This document shows, piece after piece, positions 41,167-49,713 of a DNA stretch of 64,000 bases. The DNA comes from Spectribacter acetivorans (lineage in GTDB: Bacteria; Pseudomonadota; Gammaproteobacteria; Nevskiales; Salinisphaeraceae): contig NZ_JAVRHY010000005.1 in NCBI RefSeq assembly GCF_031846305.1, forward strand, positions 186,001 to 250,000, given 5' to 3'. The position numbers and the translations under genes are program-made. How positions within the stretch are numbered: position 1 is the stretch's first letter; every line of letters starts with the position of its first letter. The notes beneath the pieces are model-generated. The model did no database searches. It was given only the letters and a program-made list of their open reading frames with translations, and was not told where the DNA came from.

Positions 41167-42453
41167 ATGGTTCGCCTGCCGGCATTGCTTGTTGCCCTGT
41201 TCGCCGCCGCCCCGGTGGCGGCTGACGGTCCCGCCTGGAGTTATCTGGAAACGCAGGCCCTGGTTGGCGGCGAGTTGGAGCCCGATTTCGGGCCCGATGC
41301 CGACGCGGATGGTCTGGACATCAACGCGTCGCTGGGGCTGGGCGACAATATCTTCTTCCAGGCCGGATTCGAGGCCGCCGACGTCGAGCTCGGCGCGGCC
41401 GACGCCGCCTACGATCGGCTGGCCATCGGTCCTGGGCTGACGGCCGACTGGGCGGTCGGCAATACCGTGATCGCCCCCTGGGCCCGTCTGAACCTGCGGC
41501 GCGACAGTGTCGCCGGGCTTACCTTCGACGGTTACGGCGCGGCGGCGGGCCTGCGCTGGCTGCTTGCCGATCGCCTGGAGCTGGCGGTTACCGGCGAGGC
41601 CGGCAGGGTCGGTGGTCGCGCCAATCCCGGCACCGGCGAAGCCCACCTCGAGGATCGCTCGATCGAAGTCGCGGCACGGCTGGCGCTGACGCCCGAGTGG
41701 ATGCTAACCGCCGGCTACCGGGCCGGCGAAATCGAGGATGAGGATGCGGTACTGACCGCCGGCGGTTCGGATATCGAGTATCGCCGCTGGCTGCTGGGCG
41801 TGCGCTGGAATTACGGCACCGATCCCCGCGGCCTGATCGCGCGTGGTGACGACGATGCGCAGGCGGCCGATGCGGACCCGTTCGATTTCGTCGAGTTCGT
41901 CTACCTGTTCGGCGACGAGATCGAGACCCGCCAGGGCGGCATCGAAACCCGGGCGGATAACGACCGCGGCCTGCGGGTGCGCGGGTCCGCCGCACTGGGC
42001 GAGTTCGCCTTCGTCGAGGCCGGGGTGGATACGCTGCACGTGAACAATACCGGCCAGGCCGAGGATGCAGCCGGCGACTGGTATAGCGTCGGACCGGGGC
42101 TGCGCGGGCAGTTCGCGGCAGGCGCCGGCGAGCTCGATCTGTTCGGCCGGGCCAGCTACGAGCGCATCACCCTGGGCGGCGTCTTCGACGGCCCCGGCGC
42201 CACGCTGGGCGCCCGCTACCGCGTGGCCGGTTTCGAGATCGCCCCGGCGGTGAAGGCGTTTGCAACTGACGGCAACGGTGCCGATTTCGACGGCCAGTCC
42301 TGGTCGCTCGACCTGCTTTATCGCCTGTCCCCGGCCGTGGCGCTGCTACTGCACAGCCGCTACACCGATGCCGAAATCGAAGGTGGCGGTACCACCACCA
42401 AGGTGGAGCAGACCGTGTTCGGCGCCGGCCTGCGTTTCGGCTTCGGTCACTGA
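41167..42453 (+). CDS. Outer membrane beta-barrel protein with internal duplication
   Basis: A 428-aa exported protein (signal peptide ending APVAA-D). Alternating hydrophobic strands and a C-terminal FGAGLRFGFGH are typical of barrels. The two halves (about residues 25-215 and 230-428) seem to be repeats: each opens with a Y-x-G-x-E-x-E strand and an 'LG..FF/FVEAG' strand and contains a 'GPGL' turn. GGAG before ATG 41167 decides the start over a GTG 15 nt upstream. No substrate can be named. Confidence 0.75.
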   Translation: MVRLPALLVALFAAAPVAADGPAWSYLETQALVGGELEPDFGPDADADGLDINASLGLGDNIFFQAGFEAADVELGAADAAYDRLAIGPGLTADWAVGNTVIAPWARLNLRRDSVAGLTFDGYGAAAGLRWLLADRLELAVTGEAGRVGGRANPGTGEAHLEDRSIEVAARLALTPEWMLTAGYRAGEIEDEDAVLTAGGSDIEYRRWLLGVRWNYGTDPRGLIARGDDDAQAADADPFDFVEFVYLFGDEIETRQGGIETRADNDRGLRVRGSAALGEFAFVEAGVDTLHVNNTGQAEDAAGDWYSVGPGLRGQFAAGAGELDLFGRASYERITLGGVFDGPGATLGARYRVAGFEIAPAVKAFATDGNGADFDGQSWSLDLLYRLSPAVALLLHSRYTDAEIEGGGTTTKVEQTVFGAGLRFGFGH

Positions 42454-42541
42454 CAACGCCCGCCCGACCCGCCTCTGCGGTTGCCGCATCCGCTACCGCG
42501 GATTCCGCGTAGATCAACCAACCACATGCCACGGAGCCGGA

Positions 42542-44311
42542 ATGGCGATCGGGCGGGCAATAGGCGGGGCGATGATGCTGCTGGGCGCGACGGCCTGGGC
42601 AGCACCGCAGACGAAGGACGCAATCGACTGGCAGGTCTGGTCCGATGCTGCGTTCGAGCAGGCGCGGGCGCAGAACAAGCCGGTTTACCTGTATCTGGAA
42701 GCGGTGTGGTGCCACTGGTGCCATGTGATGCAGCGCGAGACCTTCGGCAATCCCGCGGTGGCGGATCTGCTCAACGAACAGGTGGTGGCAGTGCGAGTCG
42801 ACCACGACGCCATGCCCGATCTCGCCAACCGCTACCGGGCCTGGGGCTGGCCGGCGCAGATCTGGCTGACCGCCGATGGCCGGGAACTGGCCAAGCGTTC
42901 GGGCTACATGCCGCCGGACCGGTTCCGTTCGCTGGTGCAGCGCATTGCCGACGATCCCGATAGCGTCGACGCCGAGCCGGCCAATGCGGTGCCCCGAATC
43001 GCAGGTGACGACGGTCTCGATCCGGCCCAGCGCGAGGCGCTGACAACCCGTCACCTTGATGCCTACGACCCCGGGCACGGCGGTCTCGATCTCAAGAAGA
43101 AGTTTCTCGACGCCGACAGCGTGGCCTACGACCTGTGGCTGGCACGTCAGGGCGATGCGGCAGCCGCCAAGCGGGTCTCGCAGACTCTCGCCGGGGCGAT
43201 CAAGCTGATCGATCCGGTCTGGGGCGGGGCCTATCAGTATTCGGTCCACGGCAACTGGGACAACCCCCACTACGAAAAGCTGATGCGCACCCAGGCGCGC
43301 TATCTGCGGATTTTCTCGCTGGCGCAGCAGCAATCTCCCGACCCGGCTTACCAACAGGCGTTGAACGACATCCGGGACTATCTGGCGCGGTTTCTCTCCT
43401 CGGACGATGGGGTGTTCTTCGTCAGCCAGGACGCGGACCTGATCAAGGGGGAAAAGGCGCACGATTATTTCGCCCTGGATGACGCCGACCGCCGCGCCCG
43501 GGGTATGCCGGCTATCGACCGGCACCGGTATGCATCGACCAATGGCCAGGCGATCGAGGGGCTGGCAATGATGTTTGCCGCCACCGGGGACGAGCAGGCC
43601 CTGGCCATGGCCCGTCGGGCGGCCGACTGGGCGCTGGCCGTGCGCCGCAATGAGGCCGGCGGATTCGGTCACGCCGCGGCCGACGACGGCCCCTATCTGG
43701 CCGACAATCTGTTCATGGCCCGCGCGATGCTGGAACTGCACCGAGTGACCGGGGAACCGACCTGGCTGCGACGGGCGGCCGCCACCGCTGATTTCATCGC
43801 GGCCACGTTCCGGCACGACGCCGGGGGTTTTGCCGGCGGCGCCGAGGGCACCGGCCCGCTGCGTCCGGTACCGGATATCGACGAGAACATCGCCACGGTG
43901 CGCTTTTTCAATCTGCTGAGCCATTACACAGGCGATTCGCGCTATCGCGAGGCGGCCGACCACGGTATGCGCTATCTCGCCGCCTCCGATGTGGTGGCGC
44001 GGCGCATCAGCGACCCCGGCATTCTGCTGGCCGACCGCGAGCTGGGGACCGACCCGGTGCACGTCACCGTGGTGTCGCGCACGGACAATACCGAGGCCCG
44101 GGGCCTTTTCCGTCGGGCGCTGGAAGTCCCGGGCTGGTACCGCCGGGTGGAATGGTGGAACCGTGAGCGCGGGGCGTTGCCCAACCCGGACGTGACCTAT
44201 CCCGATCTCGAACAATCCGCTGCATTTTTCTGCGCTGATCAGCGCTGTTCGCGGCCGCAGTTCAGCGTGGCCGGGTTTGAATCGCTGTTGGCCGAACGGC
44301 TGGGGCGGTAG
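42542..44311 (+). CDS. Periplasmic thioredoxin-domain / DUF255 (YyaL-like) protein
   Basis: A 589-aa protein with a signal peptide (MAIGRAIGGAMMLLGATAWA) followed by a thioredoxin-like DUF255 domain with the redox motif WCHWCHVM and a DH-A-MPDLANRYRAWGWPAQ strand. It continues with a long alpha/alpha-toroid part resembling N-acylglucosamine epimerase-type barrels. Cytosolic relatives (YyaL/spermatogenesis-associated 20) are similar; here export places the CHWC disulfide in the periplasm. Function unknown. I start at ATG 42542, where the signal peptide begins. Confidence 0.8.
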   Translation: MAIGRAIGGAMMLLGATAWAAPQTKDAIDWQVWSDAAFEQARAQNKPVYLYLEAVWCHWCHVMQRETFGNPAVADLLNEQVVAVRVDHDAMPDLANRYRAWGWPAQIWLTADGRELAKRSGYMPPDRFRSLVQRIADDPDSVDAEPANAVPRIAGDDGLDPAQREALTTRHLDAYDPGHGGLDLKKKFLDADSVAYDLWLARQGDAAAAKRVSQTLAGAIKLIDPVWGGAYQYSVHGNWDNPHYEKLMRTQARYLRIFSLAQQQSPDPAYQQALNDIRDYLARFLSSDDGVFFVSQDADLIKGEKAHDYFALDDADRRARGMPAIDRHRYASTNGQAIEGLAMMFAATGDEQALAMARRAADWALAVRRNEAGGFGHAAADDGPYLADNLFMARAMLELHRVTGEPTWLRRAAATADFIAATFRHDAGGFAGGAEGTGPLRPVPDIDENIATVRFFNLLSHYTGDSRYREAADHGMRYLAASDVVARRISDPGILLADRELGTDPVHVTVVSRTDNTEARGLFRRALEVPGWYRRVEWWNRERGALPNPDVTYPDLEQSAAFFCADQRCSRPQFSVAGFESLLAERLGR

Positions 44312-44469
44312 TAATGTGGTATCCGCAAATATTTGAACCGATGCGGTGCCGCTGTAATGGAAACGGCCGCCTGGCGGTCGTATGGTTTGACGACGATGTC
44401 GATAACGGCACCCTTGTCGGGTGTCGAACCACTCGGGGCAAGGCCCCAACCCATAGGAGGTAACTCATC

Positions 44470-44730
44470 ATGGCGAAGAAGACTGATAGCAAACCGTTGG
44501 CCATCGCGCTTGGCACCGCATTCGCGGCGTCCTCGTTCGCCGGCATTGCCAGTGCTGACAGCAACCCCTTCCAGGTGGAAGAGCTGAAGGCGCCGAGCAG
44601 CTACACCCAGCTTGCCGAGGGCAACTGTGGTGAAGGCAATTGCGGCGAAAAGGATGGCGAAGGCAATTGCGGTGAAAAAGACGGTGAAGGCAACTGCGGC
44701 GAAGGTAGCTGCGGTGGCGCCAAGGGCTGA
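44470..44730 (+). CDS. hvfA: HvfA/bufferin-type RiPP metallophore precursor
   Basis: An 86-aa exported peptide. Residues 1-29 form a long signal peptide (AIALGTAFAASSF, cleavage after ASA), then SNPFQVEEL and YTQLAEG, typical of HvfA precursors, and a C-terminal region with five EGxCG motifs (residues 50-54, 55-59, 64-68, 73-77, 78-82) separated by EKDG spacers. In known members the Cys of EGKCG is modified by an MNIO enzyme and binds copper. Four motifs here are EGNCG and the last EGSCG; no EGKCG remains. A strong TAGGAGGT site lies upstream. Maturase and partner genes follow directly. Confidence 0.88.
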   Translation: MAKKTDSKPLAIALGTAFAASSFAGIASADSNPFQVEELKAPSSYTQLAEGNCGEGNCGEKDGEGNCGEKDGEGNCGEGSCGGAKG

Positions 44731-44750
44731 TAGCCCAAAGGACTGACGTC

Positions 44751-45608
44751 ATGACCACGACTCAAGACTACGTCGTTCATGGCGCCGGTCTGGGTCTGCG
44801 GCGGGCCCTGATGGGCCCGCTCGCGGACCAGCCGCCGGCGCAACTGGACTTTCTCGAAGTCGCTCCGGAGAACTGGATCGGCATCGGCGGTGCGCGGGCG
44901 AAGAAGTTCCGTGCGTTCACCGAACGCTATCCGTTCGTCTCGCACGGGCTGTCCCTGTCGCTGGGCGGTCCGGCGCCGCTGGACGAAACCTTCCTGCATC
45001 AGGTGCGGGATTTTCTCGACACCCACGGCGTGCGCTACTACTCCGAGCATCTGTCCTACTGTGGCGACGACGGCACGCTCTACGACCTGTTGCCGATTCC
45101 GTTCACCGAGGAGGCAGTGGACTACGTGTCCACCCGCATCGCCCGTGCCCAGGATATTCTGGGACGGCGCATCGCGGTGGAGAACGTGTCCTGCTACGCC
45201 ACTCCGGGGGCGCAGATGAGCGAAATCGATTTCGTGTGTGCGGTGCTGGAACGCGCCGACTGCGAACTGCTGCTGGACGTCAACAACATCTACGTCAACA
45301 GCGTGAATTTCGGCTATGACCCGGTTGAGTTCCTGGATGCCATTCCGGGACACCGGATCGCCTACTGCCACATCGCCGGCCACCACGAAGAGGGGCCGGG
45401 ACTGTGTGTGGACACCCACGGGGCCGACGTGATCGACCCGGTGTGGGATCTGCTGGACAAGGCCTATGCCCGGTTCGGCGTGTTCCCGACCCTGCTGGAG
45501 CGGGACTTCAACCTGCCGCCGCTGCCCGAACTGCTTGGTGAAGTGGACCATATCAAGGCCATCCAGGCGCGCCATCAGCCGCGTGCCGCCGCCGCCATCG
45601 GGGCCTGA
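44751..45608 (+). CDS. hvfB: MNIO-type RiPP maturase, DUF692 (HvfB/BufB)
   Basis: A 285-aa multinuclear non-heme iron oxidase (TIM barrel). Metal-ligand segments are VSHGLSLSLGG, YYSEHLSYCG, AVENVSCYA, LLLDVNNIYVN, CHIAGHHEEGPG, VDTHGADV and LLERDFNLP. It would modify the precursor's cysteines to oxazolone/thioamide groups. It lies 20 nt after the precursor gene and 5 nt before the DUF2063 partner. The start ATG has GGACTGACGTC upstream, a weak site, so it may rely on coupling. Confidence 0.92.
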   Translation: MTTTQDYVVHGAGLGLRRALMGPLADQPPAQLDFLEVAPENWIGIGGARAKKFRAFTERYPFVSHGLSLSLGGPAPLDETFLHQVRDFLDTHGVRYYSEHLSYCGDDGTLYDLLPIPFTEEAVDYVSTRIARAQDILGRRIAVENVSCYATPGAQMSEIDFVCAVLERADCELLLDVNNIYVNSVNFGYDPVEFLDAIPGHRIAYCHIAGHHEEGPGLCVDTHGADVIDPVWDLLDKAYARFGVFPTLLERDFNLPPLPELLGEVDHIKAIQARHQPRAAAAIGA

Positions 45609-45613
45609 ACAGC

Positions 45614-46414
45614 ATGAGCGGCGCAGTTCACGAAGCCGACGCGCTGCCGCGTTTCCAGCAGCTGCAGTACGACTTTACCGCCCACATCCGCAATCCGAGC
45701 GCCGTACCGGCGCCGGATGACGTCGCGGCCGAACGCATGGCGGTGTACAAGCGTCTGGTCTACAACAATCTGGAAGGCTATTTCAGCAAGGCCTTTCCGG
45801 TGCTGCGGGCCTGTTTTGCGGATGCCGACTGGCACGCGATGGTGCGCGAGTTCTTTGTCAACCATCACTGCCACAAGCCGCAGTTCTTCCAGGCCGCCGA
45901 GGAATTTCTGGCGTTCCTGCAGAACGAGCACCAGCCGCGGCCGGTGGATCCGCCGTTCCTGCTGGAACTGGCCCACTACGAGTGGGTGGAGATGATGCTC
46001 TACGTGCTGGATGTGGAGCCGGACACGGCCGGGATCGATCCCAACGGCGATCTGCTGGAAAGTGCCCCGGTGATCTCACCGCTGGTGTACAACCTGGCCT
46101 ACCAGTACCCGGTTCACGCCATTGACCCGGCTGACCCGCCCACCGAACCGCCGGCCCAGCCCACCTGCCTGGTGGTTTACCGGGATCGGACCCGCGAGGA
46201 GCGGGTACATTTCCTCAAGATCAATCCGGTGACCGCGCGCCTGCTGCAGTTGATCGAGTCCGATCCCGGGCGGTCGGGGCGCGAGCATCTGAACGCCATC
46301 GCCGGGGAGATGCAGCATCCACAGCCAGAGGCGGTGATCGAGGGCGGCGCGGCGACCCTGGTCGATCTGCGCCACCGCGACATCCTGCTGGGCTGTCGCC
46401 CGGCCGCTGGTTAA
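45614..46414 (+). CDS. hvfC: DUF2063 RiPP maturation partner (HvfC/BufC)
   Basis: A 266-aa protein with the DUF2063 N-terminal domain (FQQLQYDFTAHIRNP, RMAVYKRLVYNNLEGYFSKAFPVL), which in related systems recruits the precursor to the MNIO enzyme, and a C-terminal domain ending near LVDLRHRDILLG. Length is typical. It is the last gene of the cluster; no DoxX (HvfD-like) gene follows, since an AT-rich region and the metal island begin here. Confidence 0.9.
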   Translation: MSGAVHEADALPRFQQLQYDFTAHIRNPSAVPAPDDVAAERMAVYKRLVYNNLEGYFSKAFPVLRACFADADWHAMVREFFVNHHCHKPQFFQAAEEFLAFLQNEHQPRPVDPPFLLELAHYEWVEMMLYVLDVEPDTAGIDPNGDLLESAPVISPLVYNLAYQYPVHAIDPADPPTEPPAQPTCLVVYRDRTREERVHFLKINPVTARLLQLIESDPGRSGREHLNAIAGEMQHPQPEAVIEGGAATLVDLRHRDILLGCRPAAG

Positions 46415-46909
46415 AGACTGGCCAACCTGCTCTCGTGGCCGGCCCGATGGCGGCTGGCGGCGGATGCCGCCCGGTTATCCACAGGCTTATCCAGTTGAAT
46501 TTTTTAGCGAGAGCAGAAAAAGAACTATAACAAAATAATTTTATTGATGTTTTGTATTGCACACTTTTTGTTAGACTCGGCCCAAAGGCCGTGAATTTTT
46601 GCGCAAACAGAGAGCATGGATTGCACGCTGAGAGGGACCAGCTACGTGCCCGCTTCGGGCGTGTTTAGTGAGGGAGCCGTACTTACGTCCTATGCCGCAA
46701 CGCAGACGCTGAAGCACTGAGTTCAGCGCGGAACCCGATGGGCTGATAAAAGGATAAACACGCTGAGGCCCCACGCGGCGCAAGCCACCACCAAATCAGG
46801 CAGCGAAGACCGCCGCCGGCAGGACTACGCCGGCTATCGTTGTACTCATCCACTTTAGGAAAAAGCGTCCGTGAATTGCCTGGGTAAAGATTATTCTTGA
46901 CCATAGTTA
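46415..46909. other. AT-rich junction between RiPP cluster and metal island
   Basis: About 495 bp without a gene. A perfect DnaA box TTATCCACA lies at 46475-46483, followed by CTTATCCAG and then an AT-rich tract (about 46496-46570) far lower in GC than the surrounding DNA. After that comes sequence of intermediate GC with small hairpins. The change in composition suggests the left edge of a transferred segment. No integrase or att repeat was recognised. Confidence 0.55.
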
Positions 46910-47740
46910 TCAGTTTCGTAATTTCAGTATCCGCCAGGCGCCATGTAACACCACGATACCAATGATGGTGCCGATAAATAAGTCCGGATAACGCGATCCG
47001 GTCCAGGCCACCAGCACTGCGGCGACCATCAGACCAAGATTCGCGATCACATCGTTGGCCGAGAATATCCAACTAGCCTTCATGTGCGAGCCGCCGTGGC
47101 GGTGGCGGTAAATCAGAAGTAGGCAGGTTACGTTGGCAGCCAGCGCGGCCGCACCGACCGTGATCATCAACAAGGATTCAGGATTGCTGCCGAATATAAA
47201 TCGGCGGCCAACCTCAAAGATCACGCCCAAGGCCATTAGCAGTTGTAGGCAGCCGGCCAAGTGCACTGCGCGGTTTTTCAGTTGCATGCGCCGACCCACG
47301 GCATATAGGGCTACGCCGTAGACTGAGGCATCGGCGAACATGTCCAGCGAATCGGCGAGCAGGCCGGCGGATTTAGCTAGCCACCCGAGTGCGAATTCGG
47401 CGAGGAACATTAAGCCGTTGATGGCTAACAGTAATTTCAGCGTGCTGGACTCCTGCGCATCCGCCTCGCCGCTCTGTTGCATCGCTTGTAGATCGTCGTC
47501 GTCCGCATCTCGCGTATGCAGCAGGCGCGCCCCCAGGCCCAAGGGTTCGAGTTTGGGTGCAATTTCGCCCAAGCCCGCGTCGTGCAGCACCTGGATCTGA
47601 TGCTCGCCCAGATCGAATGCGAGGCCACGTAAGCCGGTCATTCGATCCAGTGCCATTCGGATCATGGCCTCCTCGGAGGGGCAATCCATCTTGGGGACGG
47701 AGAATTCGCTGATATATTGCGCAGATCGAACTTGATTCAT
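46910..47740 (-). CDS. Cation diffusion facilitator with N-terminal HMA-like domain
   Basis: A 276-aa protein. Residues 10-85 form a ferredoxin-like metal-binding domain with MDCPSEE in place of the common MxCxxC; only one Cys remains. A transporter part with about five or six helices follows (LLAINGLMFLAEFALG, then SAGLLADSLDMFADAS with the CDF Asp residues, and WIFSANDVIANLG). The C-terminal cytoplasmic domain of normal CDFs is missing. It starts at MNQVRS, overlapping the CzcD-like gene by 4 nt. A Zn/Co/Cd exporter is likely, from its operon. Confidence 0.82.
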   Translation of the reverse strand: MNQVRSAQYISEFSVPKMDCPSEEAMIRMALDRMTGLRGLAFDLGEHQIQVLHDAGLGEIAPKLEPLGLGARLLHTRDADDDDLQAMQQSGEADAQESSTLKLLLAINGLMFLAEFALGWLAKSAGLLADSLDMFADASVYGVALYAVGRRMQLKNRAVHLAGCLQLLMALGVIFEVGRRFIFGSNPESLLMITVGAAALAANVTCLLLIYRHRHGGSHMKASWIFSANDVIANLGLMVAAVLVAWTGSRYPDLFIGTIIGIVVLHGAWRILKLRN

Positions 47741-48648
47741 GACGACTTTGAGTTTGGAGCACCGCAATTAATCGCTGCGTCGCAGGTCTTTCGAATCGAC
47801 TCGTCCTCCGGTTGCAAGGTGCTATGCGTAATATCGAAGCGTTCCCGCAGCAACATTTGCAACTGTGGCAGGGCCTGTTGCCACTCGGCCATGGCGTCCA
47901 GATCGACATGCGCGGCCAGCGCATAAGTTTTGGATGACAAGGTCCAGATGTGCATGTCGTGCACGGCACGCACGCCCGTCACCTCGATCAGTACGCTGGC
48001 GACCTCGCTGGCATCGACATCCCGCGGCACCCCCTCCATCAATACGCGCGTGACTTCGCGCAGCAAACGCCCGGCCGAGGCCAGAATCAGCAGGCTGACG
48101 AACAGCGACAGCAACGGGTCGACGATCAGCGGTCCGCCCAAATAAATGATTGCACCGGCGGCCAGCGCCGCGACCGAACCGAGCAAATCACCCATCACGT
48201 GCAACAGCGCACCGCGCACGTTCATGGTCTGCTCGCCGCGCATCAGCAGCCAGGCCACGGTGATGTTCACCAGCAGACCGAGGCCGCCGATCAGCAATAC
48301 CGCGCCGCCGATCACTTCGGGCGGATCGGCCATGCGGCGGATGGCCTCGTAGACGATATACGCGACTACCGCGAACATGAAGATGACGTTGAACAAGGCC
48401 CCGAGCACCTCGGCCCGCTGCAAGCCGAAGGAGTGCTTGCGCGAGGCCGGCTTGGTCGCCAGCCAGGCGGCGAAAGCGCCCACGCCCAGGGACAGGGAGT
48501 CCGTGAGCATGTGTCCGGCGTCGGAGAGCAGCGCCAGGGAGCCCGACCACAGGCCGCCCACCAGTTCGACAATGGCGAAGCCGGTGGTGAATACCAGTGC
48601 GAACGCCAGCGTCTTGCCGCTGCCGTGGCTATGATTGTGCTCAGACAT
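47737..48648 (-). CDS. CzcD-like cation diffusion facilitator
   Basis: A 303-aa Zn/Cd/Co efflux protein. The N-terminus is His-rich (MSEHNHSHGSGK), the TM2 and TM5 metal sites are seen as LLSDAGHMLTDS and HVMGDLLGS (His/Asp pairs of the tetrahedral Zn site), and the C-terminal cytoplasmic domain contains VHDMHIWTLSS. AAGGAGT lies right before the ATG. It is third in the four-gene SmtB operon and overlaps the next CDF by 4 nt. Confidence 0.92.
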   Translation of the reverse strand: MSEHNHSHGSGKTLAFALVFTTGFAIVELVGGLWSGSLALLSDAGHMLTDSLSLGVGAFAAWLATKPASRKHSFGLQRAEVLGALFNVIFMFAVVAYIVYEAIRRMADPPEVIGGAVLLIGGLGLLVNITVAWLLMRGEQTMNVRGALLHVMGDLLGSVAALAAGAIIYLGGPLIVDPLLSLFVSLLILASAGRLLREVTRVLMEGVPRDVDASEVASVLIEVTGVRAVHDMHIWTLSSKTYALAAHVDLDAMAEWQQALPQLQMLLRERFDITHSTLQPEDESIRKTCDAAINCGAPNSKSS

Positions 48649-48650
48649 GT

Positions 48651-49304
48651 TTAACTCCTTGGCACGGTACCCGAACAAATGATCCCAGCGCCGAAATAGA
48701 CTTCTCGGGCCTCGACCTCAACGAAGTGCCGCGCGATGGCGTCGGCGGGCCGGCGATCCACGATATCCGGGGTGACTCCGGCCGGCCGGTTAAGCCATGC
48801 GGCGAATCGCGCCAGCCAGGTCGGCCAGCGTTCGGGCCATTGCAGCTCGAAGTTGGCGATGCGCGCGCCGGCGGGCAGCTCCAATGCCGCCCGGGCCAGG
48901 ATGTCGTCGTAGTCCGGCACGGTCGCCAGCGCGAGGGTGGCCAGCAGGCCCTGCGCATCTGCCGGATACCGGTATGCGGACATGTCCGCTTCCACCAATT
49001 CCACGTTTGTCCAGCCGGCCTTGCGTGCGCGGTGCTCGGCCCGTTCCAGCATCTCGGGTGTGAGATCGACACCGATGATGCGGCCGGAGTCGCCCACTGC
49101 CGCATGCAGGTACGGTAAATTCAGGCCGGTGCCGCAGCCCAGATCGACCACGGTGTCGCCCGGCTGCAAGCGCAACGCCTCGACCGCCGCCTGCCGGTAG
49201 GCGGAGATGCGCAGGCCGACGGCCCGATACAGCCACATGCCGGGGTCGTAGATGCTTGCCAGCTTGCTGTACTGCTCGCGGAATTCGGCTTTGCTCCAGG
49301 CCAT
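48651..49304 (-). CDS. Class I SAM-dependent methyltransferase
   Basis: A 217-aa methyltransferase with SAM motif I VVDLGCGTGLNLPYL, acidic motif II GVDLTPEMLERAEHRARKAG and VELVEADMSAYRYP. The opening YSKLASIYDPGMWLYR resembles UbiE/phospholipid N-methyltransferase types. Its substrate is unknown. It sits 2 nt after the SmtB regulator and 2 nt before the CzcD-like gene, so metal-dependent expression is expected; a role in lipid modification or metal handling is inference. Confidence 0.85.
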   Translation of the reverse strand: MAWSKAEFREQYSKLASIYDPGMWLYRAVGLRISAYRQAAVEALRLQPGDTVVDLGCGTGLNLPYLHAAVGDSGRIIGVDLTPEMLERAEHRARKAGWTNVELVEADMSAYRYPADAQGLLATLALATVPDYDDILARAALELPAGARIANFELQWPERWPTWLARFAAWLNRPAGVTPDIVDRRPADAIARHFVEVEAREVYFGAGIICSGTVPRS

Positions 49305-49306
49305 GA

Positions 49307-49606
49307 CTACTCTTCGTCCAGGTGATCTGTCATATCGCGCAGCATGCGGCGCACGTGCTCATCGGCCGCCTGGTAGAACACCTGCCGGCCCCGTTTCTCC
49401 GCGCGCATCAACCGCGCTGCTTTCAGTAACCGCAGGTGGTGGCTGACCAGCGACGATGAAATTCCCAGTTGCTCGGCCAAGTCATGCACGCTGACCGGTT
49501 CATCGAGGCAGCTGCATACCAGCCGCAGACGGTTGGGCTCGCCGAGCAGGTGGAACACCTCAGCGAGTTCGGTGGCTTGATCGGGTTCCAGATGAATGCC
49601 GGGCAT
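49307..49606 (-). CDS. ArsR/SmtB metalloregulator with alpha-5 zinc site
   Basis: A 99-aa winged-helix repressor. The recognition region is SSSLVSHHLRLLK. The C-terminal helix carries Asp82, His84, His95 and Glu98, the exact D-x-H-x10-H-x2-E/H pattern of the alpha-5 Zn/Co site of CzrA and SmtB. The alpha-3 Cys pattern of ArsR/CadC (ELCVCD) is absent. It likely releases DNA upon binding Zn or Co and controls the operon it opens. No ribosome-binding site is seen; a TATATT box 10-15 nt upstream suggests a nearly leaderless transcript. Confidence 0.92.
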   Translation of the reverse strand: MPGIHLEPDQATELAEVFHLLGEPNRLRLVCSCLDEPVSVHDLAEQLGISSSLVSHHLRLLKAARLMRAEKRGRQVFYQAADEHVRRMLRDMTDHLDEE

Positions 49607-49615
49607 GACTCAATA

Positions 49616-49641
49616 AATATATGAAGATATGTTCACATATG
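49616..49641 (-). promoter_or_regulatory. SmtB-type 12-2-12 operator overlapping the -10 box
   Basis: Arms AATATATGAAGA (49616-49627) and TGTTCACATATG (49630-49641) form an imperfect 12-2-12 dyad with 9 of 12 matching pairs, close to the SmtB/CzrA consensus (ATATGAACA-like half-sites). TATATT on the minus strand (49616-49621) would be the -10 box. Binding would block transcription of the sensor-methyltransferase-CDF operon. Confidence 0.75.
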
Positions 49642-49713
49642 AACCATCATCCCCAGGCGGGTCAACCGCAAGACCACGGCTTCGCGTCAAAGCAATGGAT
49701 GGACTCAAGCCCT

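Noticed and set aside
44350..44400. ECF-type promoter (GTAATGGAAAC ... CGTAT) before the RiPP precursor
   Set aside because: Spacing and -10 do not fit a known ECF consensus well enough; left as a possibility only.
42167..44449. A 760-codon minus-strand frame opposite the thioredoxin-domain gene
   Set aside because: No ribosome-binding site, no domain, and the plus-strand gene has a signal peptide and CHWC motif.
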